Assembly (NCBI GenBank): GCA_039028975.1
Contig: JBCCHB010000067.1
Location: 1-64,000, forward strand
From: JAHBNG01 sp039028975
Lineage (GTDB): Bacteria; Chloroflexota; Anaerolineae; Caldilineales; Caldilineaceae
Direction of reading: 5' to 3'
DNA: 64,000 nucleotides
The number at the start of each line of letters is the position of its first letter. Within the stretch, counting starts at the first letter, position 1. The position numbers and the translations under genes were made by a program. Below the pieces are notes generated by a model. The model was not told the origin of the DNA. It saw nothing but the letters and a program-made list of their open reading frames with translations, and made no database searches. Positions 1 through 9,059 of this stretch are shown here, one piece after another.

Positions 1-250
1 CTAGGGGCGAAACGAACTTGTGGAATTCACTTTGTTCTGCTCTATAACCCTCTTTTTGGCTATAGGTTGGCTCGAAATGACACTGCACATTCTGTACGGT
101 TGGCTACATTTTCTCCCCACTCTGGACTTATGGGTAAAGGTAAGCCTAAAAGGACGGGCTACGGGAACCCCACCCCATTATTCCTCAGAGAGCCATTTTT
201 TTATCAATCATATTTGTCAAATTGCGCAGCAAGGGACCACCATAAAATTA

Positions 251-1576
251 TCAGCCTGTAGAAGTTCCAAACTGGGAGACTAGAAAACTTAGCGTGATAT
301 TTTCCGCTATCTCATCGTGGGGTATGAGAATGTACTGCCAAGGTTTGCCGCCATGTTCAAGAGCATGTTGACTAGCATGAAAACACCACTCAACGGCAGC
401 CTCTCTCTTTGCAAGAACACGCGCATTCTGCATATCATCGCTTGCTTTAGGCTCTAACATATAAATGACATCATCTGTTTCGGCAACAAAATCAGGCTGA
501 TATTCTCGCTGTTCCAACCCATCCTTATAGTAAATTTGAAACTGACCAAGCTGAGGCCTAAACCATTTTCGTGACTCCCGCTCGAGAATTATGGCAAGGA
601 TGCGTTCTTGAGCTGTATCGAGCTTCTGTTTGGAATAGAGACATCGTTGAAAACCTACAAATATAAGCCGACGCATACGTTCTCCAACTTCCGGCGGTTG
701 ACGGAAGTTACGCTCTGGTTCACCATTAGTGGCAGCCCCCTCTTTTAATTTGGAAAAACCCTGCGTGACCCTGACATCGTAGCCGGCACTTTTTTCCCAG
801 CGATGGGCCTGCATTTGGGCGTGGATCTGATCGGCTAGCGACTTCTCTTTGGCACGCAGCACATTATAGGCATCGTCTTTATCTAGATAGCTTTCTAAAT
901 GACGCACAATCTGGCCGGACAGCTCGTAGAGCAGATCCGCCTGTTCATCGTAGGATACATCAGGGAAATCGACCAAGTGCCGCACTAGGTGATCTTCGAG
1001 CCGAGCTTCGGAGGCAACATGAGTTCCAGTACGCAACGCGGTCTGTTCGTTGGTTTTGAGGCTTTGCAGCAGCAGGTCTCGATCCCCTGGCTGATAGTTG
1101 ATGTTGCTTGTGTCTAGCGTAAAGGGATGAAAACCTGTAGTTACTTCTCCCTTAGGGACGACCACAATGCGTGGTATGTCGATGGTCTGTTGCTGAACAA
1201 CCTCAATAGTTTGCTCAACGATGGATTCAAAATCTGGCTCGGATATGGTTTCTGCCTCGAGCAATTCTAGCTGCGAGGAATCACTTCGAGATGGGACGAT
1301 ATACTGGGCTTTGACTTCCTTCAGAATCTGTTGCTTTACATCGGGCTGACTAAGCTCGGACGATGAGGGTAATGAACCAAATTTTTGAATCGTATGGTAA
1401 GTGATCTCAGCCACTTGTCTGTCTGCTTCTGTCACAAAGACAGGCTCAGTCCCGTCATTGCTCGTTCCGCTTGCAGTTTTGTCAACCAATGCTGATTCTA
1501 CTCCGTCTTCAGGAGCAGGCGGAGGCGGAGGCCCTCCAATCCCTAACCGTCCCAGAATAGTGGGGACGATTGGCAC
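251..1576 (-). pseudogene. res: Type III restriction enzyme Res, C-terminal nuclease part
   Basis: This is the second half of a Res subunit, the ATP-dependent cutting subunit of a type III R-M system. The last ~85 residues hold a PD-(D/E)XK nuclease core: P361-D362 in QPDF and E375-P-K377 in MLEPKAS. The listed start is a GTG after a proline-rich linker (GGPPPPPAP). The reading frame stays open upstream of that GTG to a TAG at 1619-1621, and the helicase half is in the same frame beyond it. I therefore read this as one ~940-codon gene interrupted by a single amber codon, not as a separate gene. A short nuclease made from the GTG is possible, but no convincing ribosome binding site is seen. 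Confidence 0.85.
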
Positions 1577-1618
1577 TGTTTGTATTTTCTTTGTTGATTC
1601 TTCTGGTTCAAGGATGAC

Positions 1619-3067
1619 CTACGTCAGTTTAATTACAGAATCGGGGCGGCTGGCTTCATCCACAATCTCTTGAAACTTGTCGTGGGCCACAATGTTGAGC
1701 CGGTCAACGGCGGCAACACCGGTCCGCCGTCCATAGGGCAGACGCAAGCCGCGACCGATGGATTGCTCGATCAGAACGTGCGCATTGGCGGCTCGTAGCG
1801 GCACAATTGTGTAGAGATTGGTCACGTCCCATCCCTCTTTGAGCATGTTGACGTGGATGACAATCTCGGTTGGCTCCTCTAGGCTTTCGACAGCCAATAG
1901 CCGCTCTACCATCTCGTCTTCCTTCTTTCCCTTGGTACTCGAATCGACCTGGATGACTTTGTTGGTGTAGCGTCCTTCAAAAAAGGTCTCGGACTGAATC
2001 GTCTCTAGCAGATGGCGGGCATGGGTGGTGTCGCGGGCGATAATTAGCATAAAGGGTTTGACGCGCCTGCTGCCCGTTTGCAAGGCATACGTCTCTAACT
2101 CAACCTTGACACTCTCATGGAGGCGGATGCCATCTTCCAGCTTGATCAACTCCAACTCTTCACGGCTGTACTCTTGGGGGCGAAAGTTCTTCTGAGTGAC
2201 CACGGCTGGCTCTTTGACGTAGCCATCCTCCAGCGCGCGGGCTAGTGGATAGTCGTAGATCACGTTTTTGAAGGGAATGGCCCCTTTGCTGGTCTCGATT
2301 AGGGGCGTGGCCGTTAGCTCTAGCCCCAAAATCGGTTTGAGTTCGTTGATGGCACGCACGCCAGCGCTGGCCCGATAGCGGTGCGACTCATCCATGAGTA
2401 GAACCAGATCGGGCAGTTGAGCCAGATAGTTGAAGTAGCTGTCGCCGATATATTCGGAGAGCCTCTTCATGCGGGGGGATTTACCGCCGCGCACCTCAGA
2501 GTTGATCTTGGAGATGTTGAAGATGTTGATATGAACGTCGCTGCTGTAGGCTGGGTCGTGCAGTAGATGAGGCTGAAGCCGCCATTCGTCGCGCACGCCT
2601 TTGCCGCTTTCGTAATCCTCGCCCGTTACGATGATGGGGGGCGTAACGGCAAACTCGGCAATACCGGTAAAGACATATTTGGGCGAGTTGGGTGTAAAAT
2701 CGCTGATGAGCTTGTTGTAGATGGTGAGATTGGGTGCCAGTACAAAGAAGTTACGGAGACCGTGGGCCAGGTTGAGATAGCTGATAAAGGCCCCCATGAG
2801 TCGGGTTTTGCCTACGCCCGTAGCCAAGGCAAAGCAGAGGGAAGGAAACTCGCGTTCAAAATCGGTCACTTTGGGGTAATCAGCCGTAACAATATCCAAA
2901 CTATGGGAGAGCGATTCTGGAGAGACTGGCTTTTGGCTCGCACTCTGATTTCTGACCTGCTCCACCAACCCAGTACTTTCCATAATTCGGTCTAAAATTT
3001 CCAACGACTCACGCTGCGGCGGGCGCAGGCTGAGCCGTCCGCTGATGGCATTGATTTGACGGTTCAT
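1619..3067 (-). pseudogene. res: Type III restriction enzyme Res, N-terminal helicase part
   Basis: This is the superfamily 2 helicase half of Res, which translocates after Mod recognises an unmethylated site. Walker A is ATGVGKTR at residues 82-89 and the DExH box is DESH at 227-230. The SAT-like motif LTATP and motif VI-like IGRGLRLP follow. The ORF ends at TAG 1619-1621 just after VIKLT. The next in-frame codons read VILEPEE and continue into the nuclease half without another stop, and family Res proteins are normally one chain of about 900-1000 residues. A CAG to TAG change would explain the break. The gene follows the DUF1016 nuclease and Mod remnant on the same strand, with a family A palindrome between them. 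Confidence 0.88.
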
Positions 3068-3086
3068 AGGGTACTCTCCGTTCTTT

Positions 3087-3174
3087 CTATAATTGGCTCT
3101 GAATGAAAACCGTAGTTTTATAGTTCTTGTTTATTCAATGGAATAACTACGATTTTCATCTCAACCGCGATCTA
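3087..3174. repeat. Family A palindromic repeat (copy overlapping DUF1016 3' end)
   Basis: The 88-nt copy resembles the subfamily at 49720 and 59190. It has arms like GAAAACCGTAGTT and AACTACGATTTTC around a divergent centre and outer ends GGCTCTG and CAACCGCGATC. It fills the gap between res and the DUF1016 gene and runs into the latter. The final codons GAT CGC GGT TGA (residues DRG and the stop) lie inside the repeat. Confidence 0.7.
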
Positions 3175-4276
3175 TCAATTCCAATTCGCGTCGCAATTCG
3201 GCTCGCAGTTCTTCCTCGCTGGGGAGATAGAACTGATAGCGGCTGGCAAAGATCTGCTGGTTCTTTTCATCCAATACATAGCGTACCATGGCGTCATTTT
3301 TATCGGTGCACAGGATCAGGCCAATGGTAGGGTTATCCCCCGCTTCAGCGACTTCCCGATCATAATAGTGGACATAGAGCTGCATCTGACCTAAGTCGGC
3401 GTGGCTAAGTTTAGCAACCTTAAGATCGATGACGACGTAGCACTTGAGTTTGATATGGTAAAAGATGAGATCAGGGTAGAAGTGATCGCCTTCCAGCGTT
3501 AGACGCACTTGACGACCCACAAAGGCAAAGCCGCTGCCCAATTCGAGCAGAAAGTCTTGTAATTGGGCCAATAATGCTTCTTCTAGGTCAGTTTCTGTCA
3601 GACGATGAGACTCGGGAAGATCGAGGAACTCTAGCACATAGGGGTCTTTGATGATATCTGACGGCTGGTTAGGCGTTAGGCCCTCATTGGCTAATACCAG
3701 CAAGCCATCTTTGTCTCGGCTTTTGAGCAAGCGTTCAAAGAGCAACGATTCAATCTGGCGCGCTAGCTGACGGGTAGACCAGCCGTTTTTGACGGCCTCG
3801 ATCTCGTAGAAGTCGCGGGCTGTTTGATGCTCTACCTTGAGCAAAGTGCGATAGTGGGTCCAGGAAAGGCCAGGATGCAATTGTCCGGCTTTCCATTCTG
3901 TATCGGACGTTTGGTCCAAAACGATAGAGAGGGCTTGCTGAATGGATTCATCTTCGCCTGCCAAGGAATCACCCAATTGGTCACGCGGCGCGTGACCAAT
4001 TGAGATTAACTTCGGATAGCTGCGATAGAAGCTTCGCATATACTTCAGTGCCGACAAGGAGAAACCGCTGCCATAATCTGCGGTTAGCTGCTGCGACAAA
4101 TTCTTGAGCAACTGCGCCCCATAGTCGGCCCGCTCCTCACCGTCCTGCTCCGCCACTACAATCTGCTGACCAATGAGCCAGTTGGCACAAACATGAACCG
4201 AGTTCACTGAGCGGACGGTATGAACTTGGGCCGATTCCCAAATTTGGCGGATACGCGCTAGGAGGTCGCCATTCAT
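3161..4276 (-). CDS. DUF1016 (YhcG-like) PD-(D/E)XK nuclease
   Basis: The 371-residue protein has the two-part DUF1016 layout. An N-terminal helical domain (about 10-190) includes KYMRSFYRSYP and LSWTHYRTLL. A C-terminal nuclease-like domain (about 210-350) has D269 in FYPDLIF and D284-L-K286 in VIDLKVAKL, a complete PD-(D/E)XK signature. Its ATG overlaps the Mod stop as ATGA (4273-4276), so it is translationally coupled to the Mod remnant, between mod and res. Homologues are often found near R-M and other defence loci, and this placement fits that. The catalytic residues look intact although its neighbours are broken. The last three residues and the stop come from a family A palindrome. Residues 93-102 are encoded by a perfect 14-bp-arm palindrome. 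Confidence 0.9.
   Translation of the reverse strand: MNGDLLARIRQIWESAQVHTVRSVNSVHVCANWLIGQQIVVAEQDGEERADYGAQLLKNLSQQLTADYGSGFSLSALKYMRSFYRSYPKLISIGHAPRDQLGDSLAGEDESIQQALSIVLDQTSDTEWKAGQLHPGLSWTHYRTLLKVEHQTARDFYEIEAVKNGWSTRQLARQIESLLFERLLKSRDKDGLLVLANEGLTPNQPSDIIKDPYVLEFLDLPESHRLTETDLEEALLAQLQDFLLELGSGFAFVGRQVRLTLEGDHFYPDLIFYHIKLKCYVVIDLKVAKLSHADLGQMQLYVHYYDREVAEAGDNPTIGLILCTDKNDAMVRYVLDEKNQQIFASRYQFYLPSEEELRAELRRELELIDRG
3974..4002. repeat. Perfect palindrome inside DUF1016 gene (copy 1)
   Basis: Arms CAATTGGTCACGCG and CGCGTGACCAATTG are exactly complementary over 14 bp with one central base. They lie within coding sequence for SIGHAPRDQL. Compare the palindromes at 5617, 6423 and 6803, which share the outer ATT/AAT but have different arms. 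Confidence 0.95.
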
Positions 4277-5451
4277 GCGTCACCATCGCTTTGATTGCTG
4301 TCCTGACCAAAGAGCGATAGCTGCGGTTTTTCATCACTATCCAGAAACTGAGTTTTTTGGAAAAACTCAGTTTCTTCAGCCGATTCTTTGGAGGCTTGGG
4401 GCAGATTCTCCACTTGCAAGCTGTAATCGTCTTTGCCATATTCACAACGACGCATGACCGCGTTGGGGATCTTCTTGATGGGGTAGGCATCTTCCAACGC
4501 AGTATCGGCAACGGCCCGATAGGCGGCACAGAGAACCAGCAGCGTGCGCTCGCTGCCCACTTCGTCGCTCAGGGCCAACAGCTGTTCGTGGGTGAGGGTC
4601 TGGGTGGTGACGTAGATGAAGTCTTGTTCGGTGGAGTAGCCATGCTGCCAGTAGAGGGATTCGCTGGGCGCATAGGTGAAGCCTTCCAGCTTGCAGACGG
4701 CCTCGGCCAGCATCTCCGCGTTGTATTGCTGGTTGATGACCCAGTTGCCCCACCTGTCTTTCTCCAGCAGAGACGGGGCCAGCCTAAAGTAGCGGAAGCC
4801 GCCGCCCCCCTGCCAATCCACTGCCTTGGTGATGCCGCCTGGATCGTCGCCATCGATGACCTTTTGCAGCCGCGGGATGATGTGGGTGTGGCAATGGTCG
4901 CCCAGCTCCACCATGATCCAGCGTCGGCCCATTTTGTGGGCGACAGCGCCGGTGGTGCCGGAGCCAGCGAAGGAGTCGAGGACAAGGTCGCCGGGATTGG
5001 TGGCTATGTGTATTAACTTCTCTAACAATGCCTCAGGTTTAGGAGTCTCGAATGAAGCTTTTTCCCCAAAAAGCTTTTCCATCTCTGAAGAGGTATGTTG
5101 ATTAAGCGCAACCCCATCCCAAATTGAAGGTGTAATCATCCCCTGCTTTACTTCTGAAAGATATAGTTTTCGCACTGGTGTCTTCGCAGTACCTTTGACA
5201 CCCCAGTAAAGTCTATGTTCACTCTGTAACTTTGCCATGTCTTCTCGGCTATGACGCCAGCAAGTCCCTTCTCTAGGCCAGACTTCATCCTGTGTATATG
5301 GGTTGATAAGAGGATAATACAAACTTGCAACGAATCTACCGCCTTTCCCATTAGCAGTGGTATTAATTTTTCTAAATGGCCCGCGGGGATCAGGCCCATC
5401 AGGTTTCCGGAAGATCTTATATTGTGAGTTTGCCTTTTCAGTCCGAGGCAT
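4273..5451 (-). pseudogene. mod: Type III DNA methyltransferase Mod, C-terminal remnant
   Basis: This is a 392-residue piece of a type III (beta-class) N6-adenine methyltransferase. It begins at the conserved LMPRTEKANSQYK stretch, passes through the target-recognition region, and ends with SAM-binding motif I (DSFAGSGTTGAVA, about residue 160) and a Mod-like C-terminal domain. Beta-class enzymes order their motifs DPPY, then target recognition, then FxGxG. The DPPY catalytic half, normally about 200-250 residues, is absent. Upstream the frame meets a TGA at 5485-5487, and the DNA there belongs to a DUF1016 gene fragment instead. The remnant cannot be a working methyltransferase. The stop overlaps the start of the next nuclease gene. 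The 5' loss looks like a deletion or recombination, not a point change. Confidence 0.88.
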
Positions 5452-5471
5452 TAAATTGAACGATTCTTCAG

Positions 5472-5678
5472 CTAGAGTTTTCGTTCATATAGCATCGAGT
5501 CGATCTTTTTGCGCAATGTACGCACACTCCAACGTTCGATGCGGCACATCTCCGCATAATATTCACGCTGCAACGGTTTGTTCAGGTATATTAGTTCCTT
5601 GAAGTGAGACCAACTTAATTCTCTCGACAGCGTAGAGAGAATTGGTTCATCAGGAAACGATTGGGCAAAGCTGATCAT
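5472..5678 (-). pseudogene. DUF1016 nuclease fragment
   Basis: About 65 residues (from FAQSFPDEPILSTLSRELSW to KKIDSMLYERKL) match residues ~87-151 of the complete DUF1016 protein immediately upstream. Both the N-terminal start of the domain and the whole nuclease domain are missing. At its 3' end it joins the Mod remnant, and at its 5' end it overlaps the tail of the complete DUF1016 gene in another frame. Positions 5482-5509 are identical base for base to 6287-6314 in that gene. It carries its own internal palindrome at 5617-5643. Confidence 0.85.
5617..5643. repeat. Palindrome inside DUF1016 fragment
   Basis: Arms AATTCTCTC and GAGAGAATT are perfect over 9 bp around a 9-nt centre. They sit in the codons for ILSTLSREL just before LSWSH, the same place as the palindrome in the complete gene at 6423. 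Confidence 0.9.
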
Positions 5679-6738
5679 GACTATCGTTTAGATCTTGAGC
5701 GATGCTCTGTTGCTCTAGACGAGCGCGTGCATGTTGGATAGCGGCATGAAGTTTGCGGGCAAGGAGTTCTTTTGGCAGCACCTTGGTCAAATACTCCGCA
5801 ACGCGAATACCACTTTTTTCAACCCCCAGCAACTCTACAGTCTCTTCATTTTTTCCGGCGCACAAGATAAGCCCAATCGGTACTTCTTCTCCTGGCTTCA
5901 TTTCATACTTCTCTAACCAACGTAGGTAGAGTTCCATCTGTCCTTTGTCCGCTGGTTTAAAGTCATTGAGCTTTAACTCAATTGCAACCAGCCTCCGCAG
6001 TCCACGATGAAAGAGGAGCAGATCTAGGTAATAATCATCGTGGTCTACGCTGATCCGCTTTTGACGAGCTACAAATGTAAAACCATCGCCCAATTCCATC
6101 AAAAAGGCTTCTATTTCGTGCAAGATAGCTTCTTCTAGATCTCTCTCCAGATATTGGTCTCTGAGTCCCAAAAAATCCAGAATATAAGGATCGCGAAAGA
6201 CGAGGTCTGGTGTTAGCTGCTCTTCTTGCCGCAAGGTCTCTAACTCTTGCCGGATTAATGCTTCGGGTTTGCGAGAAAGGGCTGTCCGTTCATATAGCAT
6301 CGAGTCGATCTTTTGACGCAGCGTGCGCGTACTCCATCCTTCAATCCGGCAGAGTTGGGCATAAAAGTCTCGCTGAAGCTCATCTTTAAGAGGCAGCAAT
6401 GCGAGAAAGTGGGTCCAACTCAATTGTCGTACCAGTGATACGACAATCTCCTCGTTAGGGAAAAATGTGGCAAATTGCATCATGCGTCGAAGTGATTTTT
6501 CAGAGAACCCCTTTCCGTATTCCAATGTCAATTGATGTGCTAATGTAACAATAATCTGTTTACCATAAGGTGCTCGTTCATAGCGAAGGATATCGCTGTT
6601 AATGCGTTTGCCTATACGCCAATAGAGCATTGTTAAGCCACTGTTAACGGTGGAGGCAACAGCTAGACGCGTCTCTTCTATCAATTGACGAACATCATTA
6701 ATGAGTTCATCGGCAGACGGCCGCTCAATTGGGTTCAC
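5650..6738 (-). CDS. DUF1016 (YhcG-like) PD-(D/E)XK nuclease, second copy
   Basis: The 362-residue protein is similar in architecture to the gene at 3161 but clearly divergent from it. The N-terminal domain (about 10-160) has LSWTHFLALL and SMLYERTALS. The nuclease domain has D239 in YYLDLLLF and E254-L-K256 in AIELKLNDF, so the catalytic set is present. The last ~12 residues (NDSHDQLCPIVS) run across the junction into a DUF1016 fragment read in another frame, so the native C-terminus may have been replaced. It is the first gene of a same-strand run towards mod and res. Codons for IVVSLVRQL (residues ~98-106) form a palindrome. The start is ATG preceded by GGAGATAAATTGTGAACCC, with a usable GGAG. 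Confidence 0.9.
   Translation of the reverse strand: MNPIERPSADELINDVRQLIEETRLAVASTVNSGLTMLYWRIGKRINSDILRYERAPYGKQIIVTLAHQLTLEYGKGFSEKSLRRMMQFATFFPNEEIVVSLVRQLSWTHFLALLPLKDELQRDFYAQLCRIEGWSTRTLRQKIDSMLYERTALSRKPEALIRQELETLRQEEQLTPDLVFRDPYILDFLGLRDQYLERDLEEAILHEIEAFLMELGDGFTFVARQKRISVDHDDYYLDLLLFHRGLRRLVAIELKLNDFKPADKGQMELYLRWLEKYEMKPGEEVPIGLILCAGKNEETVELLGVEKSGIRVAEYLTKVLPKELLARKLHAAIQHARARLEQQSIAQDLNDSHDQLCPIVS
6423..6447. repeat. Palindrome inside DUF1016 gene (copy 2)
   Basis: Arms ATTGTCGTA and TACGACAAT are perfect over 9 bp with a 7-nt centre. They lie in the codons for IVVSLVRQL directly before LSWTH. Confidence 0.93.
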
Positions 6739-6756
6739 AATTTATCTCCATCCTAT

Positions 6757-6858
6757 TCAAGTAAATCCCAGACGCGGTCTAGGCGATATTCCCTGTAAAG
6801 TTAATTGTGCCACAACCTGTGGCACAATTGAGGCAGGATCGGAATACGCTCGATACAC
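6757..6858 (-). pseudogene. DUF1016 remnant with palindrome
   Basis: Read on the minus strand, an open stretch gives VYRAYSDPASIVPQVVAQL followed by a short unrelated tail and a TGA. The first part matches the FYRAYS...IVPQxVAQL segment typical of DUF1016 proteins, so I take it as a third, nearly erased copy. It contains a 12-bp-arm palindrome (6803-6829) in the codons for IVPQVVAQL. The assignment rests on a short match and would need a profile search. Confidence 0.5.
6803..6829. repeat. Perfect palindrome in DUF1016 remnant
   Basis: AATTGTGCCACA and TGTGGCACAATT are exactly complementary over 12 bp around a 3-nt centre. Although nearly everything else of this copy is gone, the hairpin is intact. 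It could alternatively be an operator for the gene at 5650, whose start is 64 bases away. Confidence 0.93.
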
Positions 6859-6877
6859 GCCAACGGTGGTTATCAGG

Positions 6878-7255
6878 TCATGGACTCTCTAAAGGATATA
6901 AACGAACCTTGCCACATCCTCCACCACATTGCCAATAGCTGCCGCTCTTGTTTCGGCGGGGCAATTGATGACAGACCGAACAGAGCATGACATCAGCTAG
7001 TGCCAATACCCTATCCCCAAAGTGTTTGACCATCACATCAGAAATACCCGCAGCTTTCAAGTTGAAGTGGGCCCCGACCTGGTTTCGAATCCATGTATCT
7101 TGTATGCAATCATCGAGCAGTTGAGCCAGCATCTCGTCATTCATCACATTATCGGCACTATCGAGCTGTTCAACACGCAGTAATTTTCGGAGTTTCTTGT
7201 CAATACCTCCTGCTAGCTCACCAAGCGTGTATTCTTGGGTACGCTTCCGTGCCAT
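6878..7255 (-). pseudogene. C-terminal remnant ending in a zinc ribbon
   Basis: The 125-residue ORF has the sequence NQVGAHFNLKAAGISD and ends in a zinc-ribbon-like CSVCHQLP...CGGGCGK (Cys pairs about residues 92-95 and 109-113). No catalytic motif is visible. Its 5' end abuts the truncated SNF2 helicase without a proper intergenic region or ribosome binding site. It looks like the tail of a larger neighbour, perhaps a defence-island ATPase, left after a deletion fused it to the helicase remnant. The identity of the parent is a guess. Confidence 0.55.
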
Positions 7256-7322
7256 CCGGCATCCATCCCCAACACTTCATCACTAGCCCCGAAGACGCCT
7301 TCAAAGAGCTGGAATTTCCCCT

Positions 7323-9059
7323 CTAGCAGCTCCAAAACACGCCGATCTGCCTCATTTTTTTGTTCAGAAAATTAACCACAACGACATCGTGTTTCTGGCC
7401 ATAGCGATGACAACGACCGATGCGCTGCTCCACCCGTTGCGGGTTCCAAGGTAAATCGTAGTTGATGACCAGTCCACAGAATTGAAGGTTGATCCCTTCG
7501 GCCCCTGCCTCTGTGGCAATCATGATTTTACCCTGCTCACGGAAGTAATCAACGAGCGCCGAACGCATATCTGCCGTGCGCGATCCGGTTACGCGATCAG
7601 TGTGCCGATGTTCCTCTAACCATGCGTTATAGATTTCTCTGGATTTTTGGTCATTATTGGATCCATTAAAGAGAACCAAATCGTCTTTATGCGCGGTTGT
7701 AGAAAATAGCCGTAGCAGGTATTCTTGTGTGCGACGAGATTCTGTAAAAATCAGTGCCTTGCGATCCGCACCCAGTTCTGTTGCTCTTTCAAAGGCTGCC
7801 TCTAACGCCTTGAGCAGTGCATCCCCTTTGGCATTGTTCTCAATGGAGATCGCCAGATCATAAAAGGCGCGTAACTCCGATATTTCGCGTTCGAGGGCCT
7901 CTCGGACTTCTTGACCTACGGGTTCTTCCTCTTCATCCCATTCGTCATCAATTTCGTCCAAGTGTTCAAAATCTTCGTCTAGCTCTTCTGCCAAATCGTC
8001 CGGCGTAATATCATCGAGTTTTTGCTGAAGTCTGTTGGCCATCTTCTCGATAGCACCAGCAATCGCGTAAGTAGACGACGCAAGCAACTTGCGGAGCACC
8101 AAAGTAATGAGTTGGCGCTGTCCTGTGGGCAGTGCAAGAAGTTCCGGTTTGCGCAGATAGTCAGAGACCATAACATAAAGGGTCTCTTCATCCTCGGTTG
8201 GTTCAAATGGCTCCAGCAGAGCATGTCGCTCAGTATATTTAATGTAGGGCAATACTTGGCTGCGCAGCGTGTGCCAACAGACTGGTTTGATGCGTTCTTT
8301 CAGCCGTTGAAATGTACGCGGGTTACTGAGGTCAGCATATTGCTCTCGAAAGCTCTTGAGATCCCCAAAGGTGTACTGATCAATAAAGCTAACCAATCCA
8401 TAAAGCTCAAGTAGGGAATTTTGCAGCGGTGTCGCCGTGAGTAAAATTTTGGGGACGCCGTAGAGCGTATCTCGTAGCTCATTGGCAATTTTGTTAGAGC
8501 GTCGATAGACATTGCGCAGACGATGGGCTTCATCAATAACGACAAGATCCCAAGGGACCCTGCCCACATCCGCAGATTTATTGCGCGCAAAATGATAAGA
8601 ACAGATGACAATATCATCACATTCGAAAGGGTTTTGATCCCCCTCTTTAAGCGCCTGGTTGTAGGATTTTGTTTCGAGGATGCGGCAAGTCAGAAAGAAC
8701 TTCTCTTGTAATTCTTGCAGCCACTGTTTGCGCAAATTTGAAGGGGTGATGATGAGGATACGTCGCTTACGTTCTGCCCAACGTTGGGAGATAACCAAAC
8801 CAGCCTCAATCGTCTTGCCCAAGCCTACCTCATCGGCCAAAATTGCCCCTTTGGAGAGTGGAGACTGAAAGGCAAACAATGCGGCCTCAACCTGGTGGGG
8901 ATTGAGATCAACTTGTGCATCCAAGAGGGCACCTGCCAGTTTTTCATCATCCTGCGCCGAATGACGCTTGGTTAGCTCATGGGCAAAATATTTGGCGTGA
9001 TAGTCGGTCAACATCATATATTGAGTACCCAATTGTCCATATACGTTTATTGGCAGCAA
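7323..9059 (-). pseudogene. SNF2/RapA-like helicase, frameshifted and truncated
   Basis: This is an SF2 ATPase of the SNF2 class. Walker A is LADEVGLGKT at residues 74-83, DEAH is at 176-179, and LTATPLQN and the motif VI sequence QRIGRCHRYGQ are present. An acidic linker (DEDFEHLDEIDDEWDEEEE) lies between the lobes. After VNFLNKK the frame runs into an A7 tract (T7 at 7355-7361 on the plus strand) and stops 12 codons later. Adding one A restores NEADRRVLELLEGKFQLFEGVFGASDEVLG, the expected continuation. That continuation is itself lost after ~40 residues, whereas relatives usually extend several hundred more. Two starts are possible, 9059 or the ATG at 9014 (MLTDYHAKYFAHEL). It probably belonged to a multi-gene defence locus. 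Confidence 0.87.

Noticed and set aside
20..283. ORF at the left edge
   Set aside because: It overlaps the 3' end of the Res gene on the other strand, has no ribosome binding site and no recognisable motif.
1..9059. Prophage or integrative element
   Set aside because: No integrase, phage structural gene, tRNA or attachment repeats are visible; the gene content is defence only.
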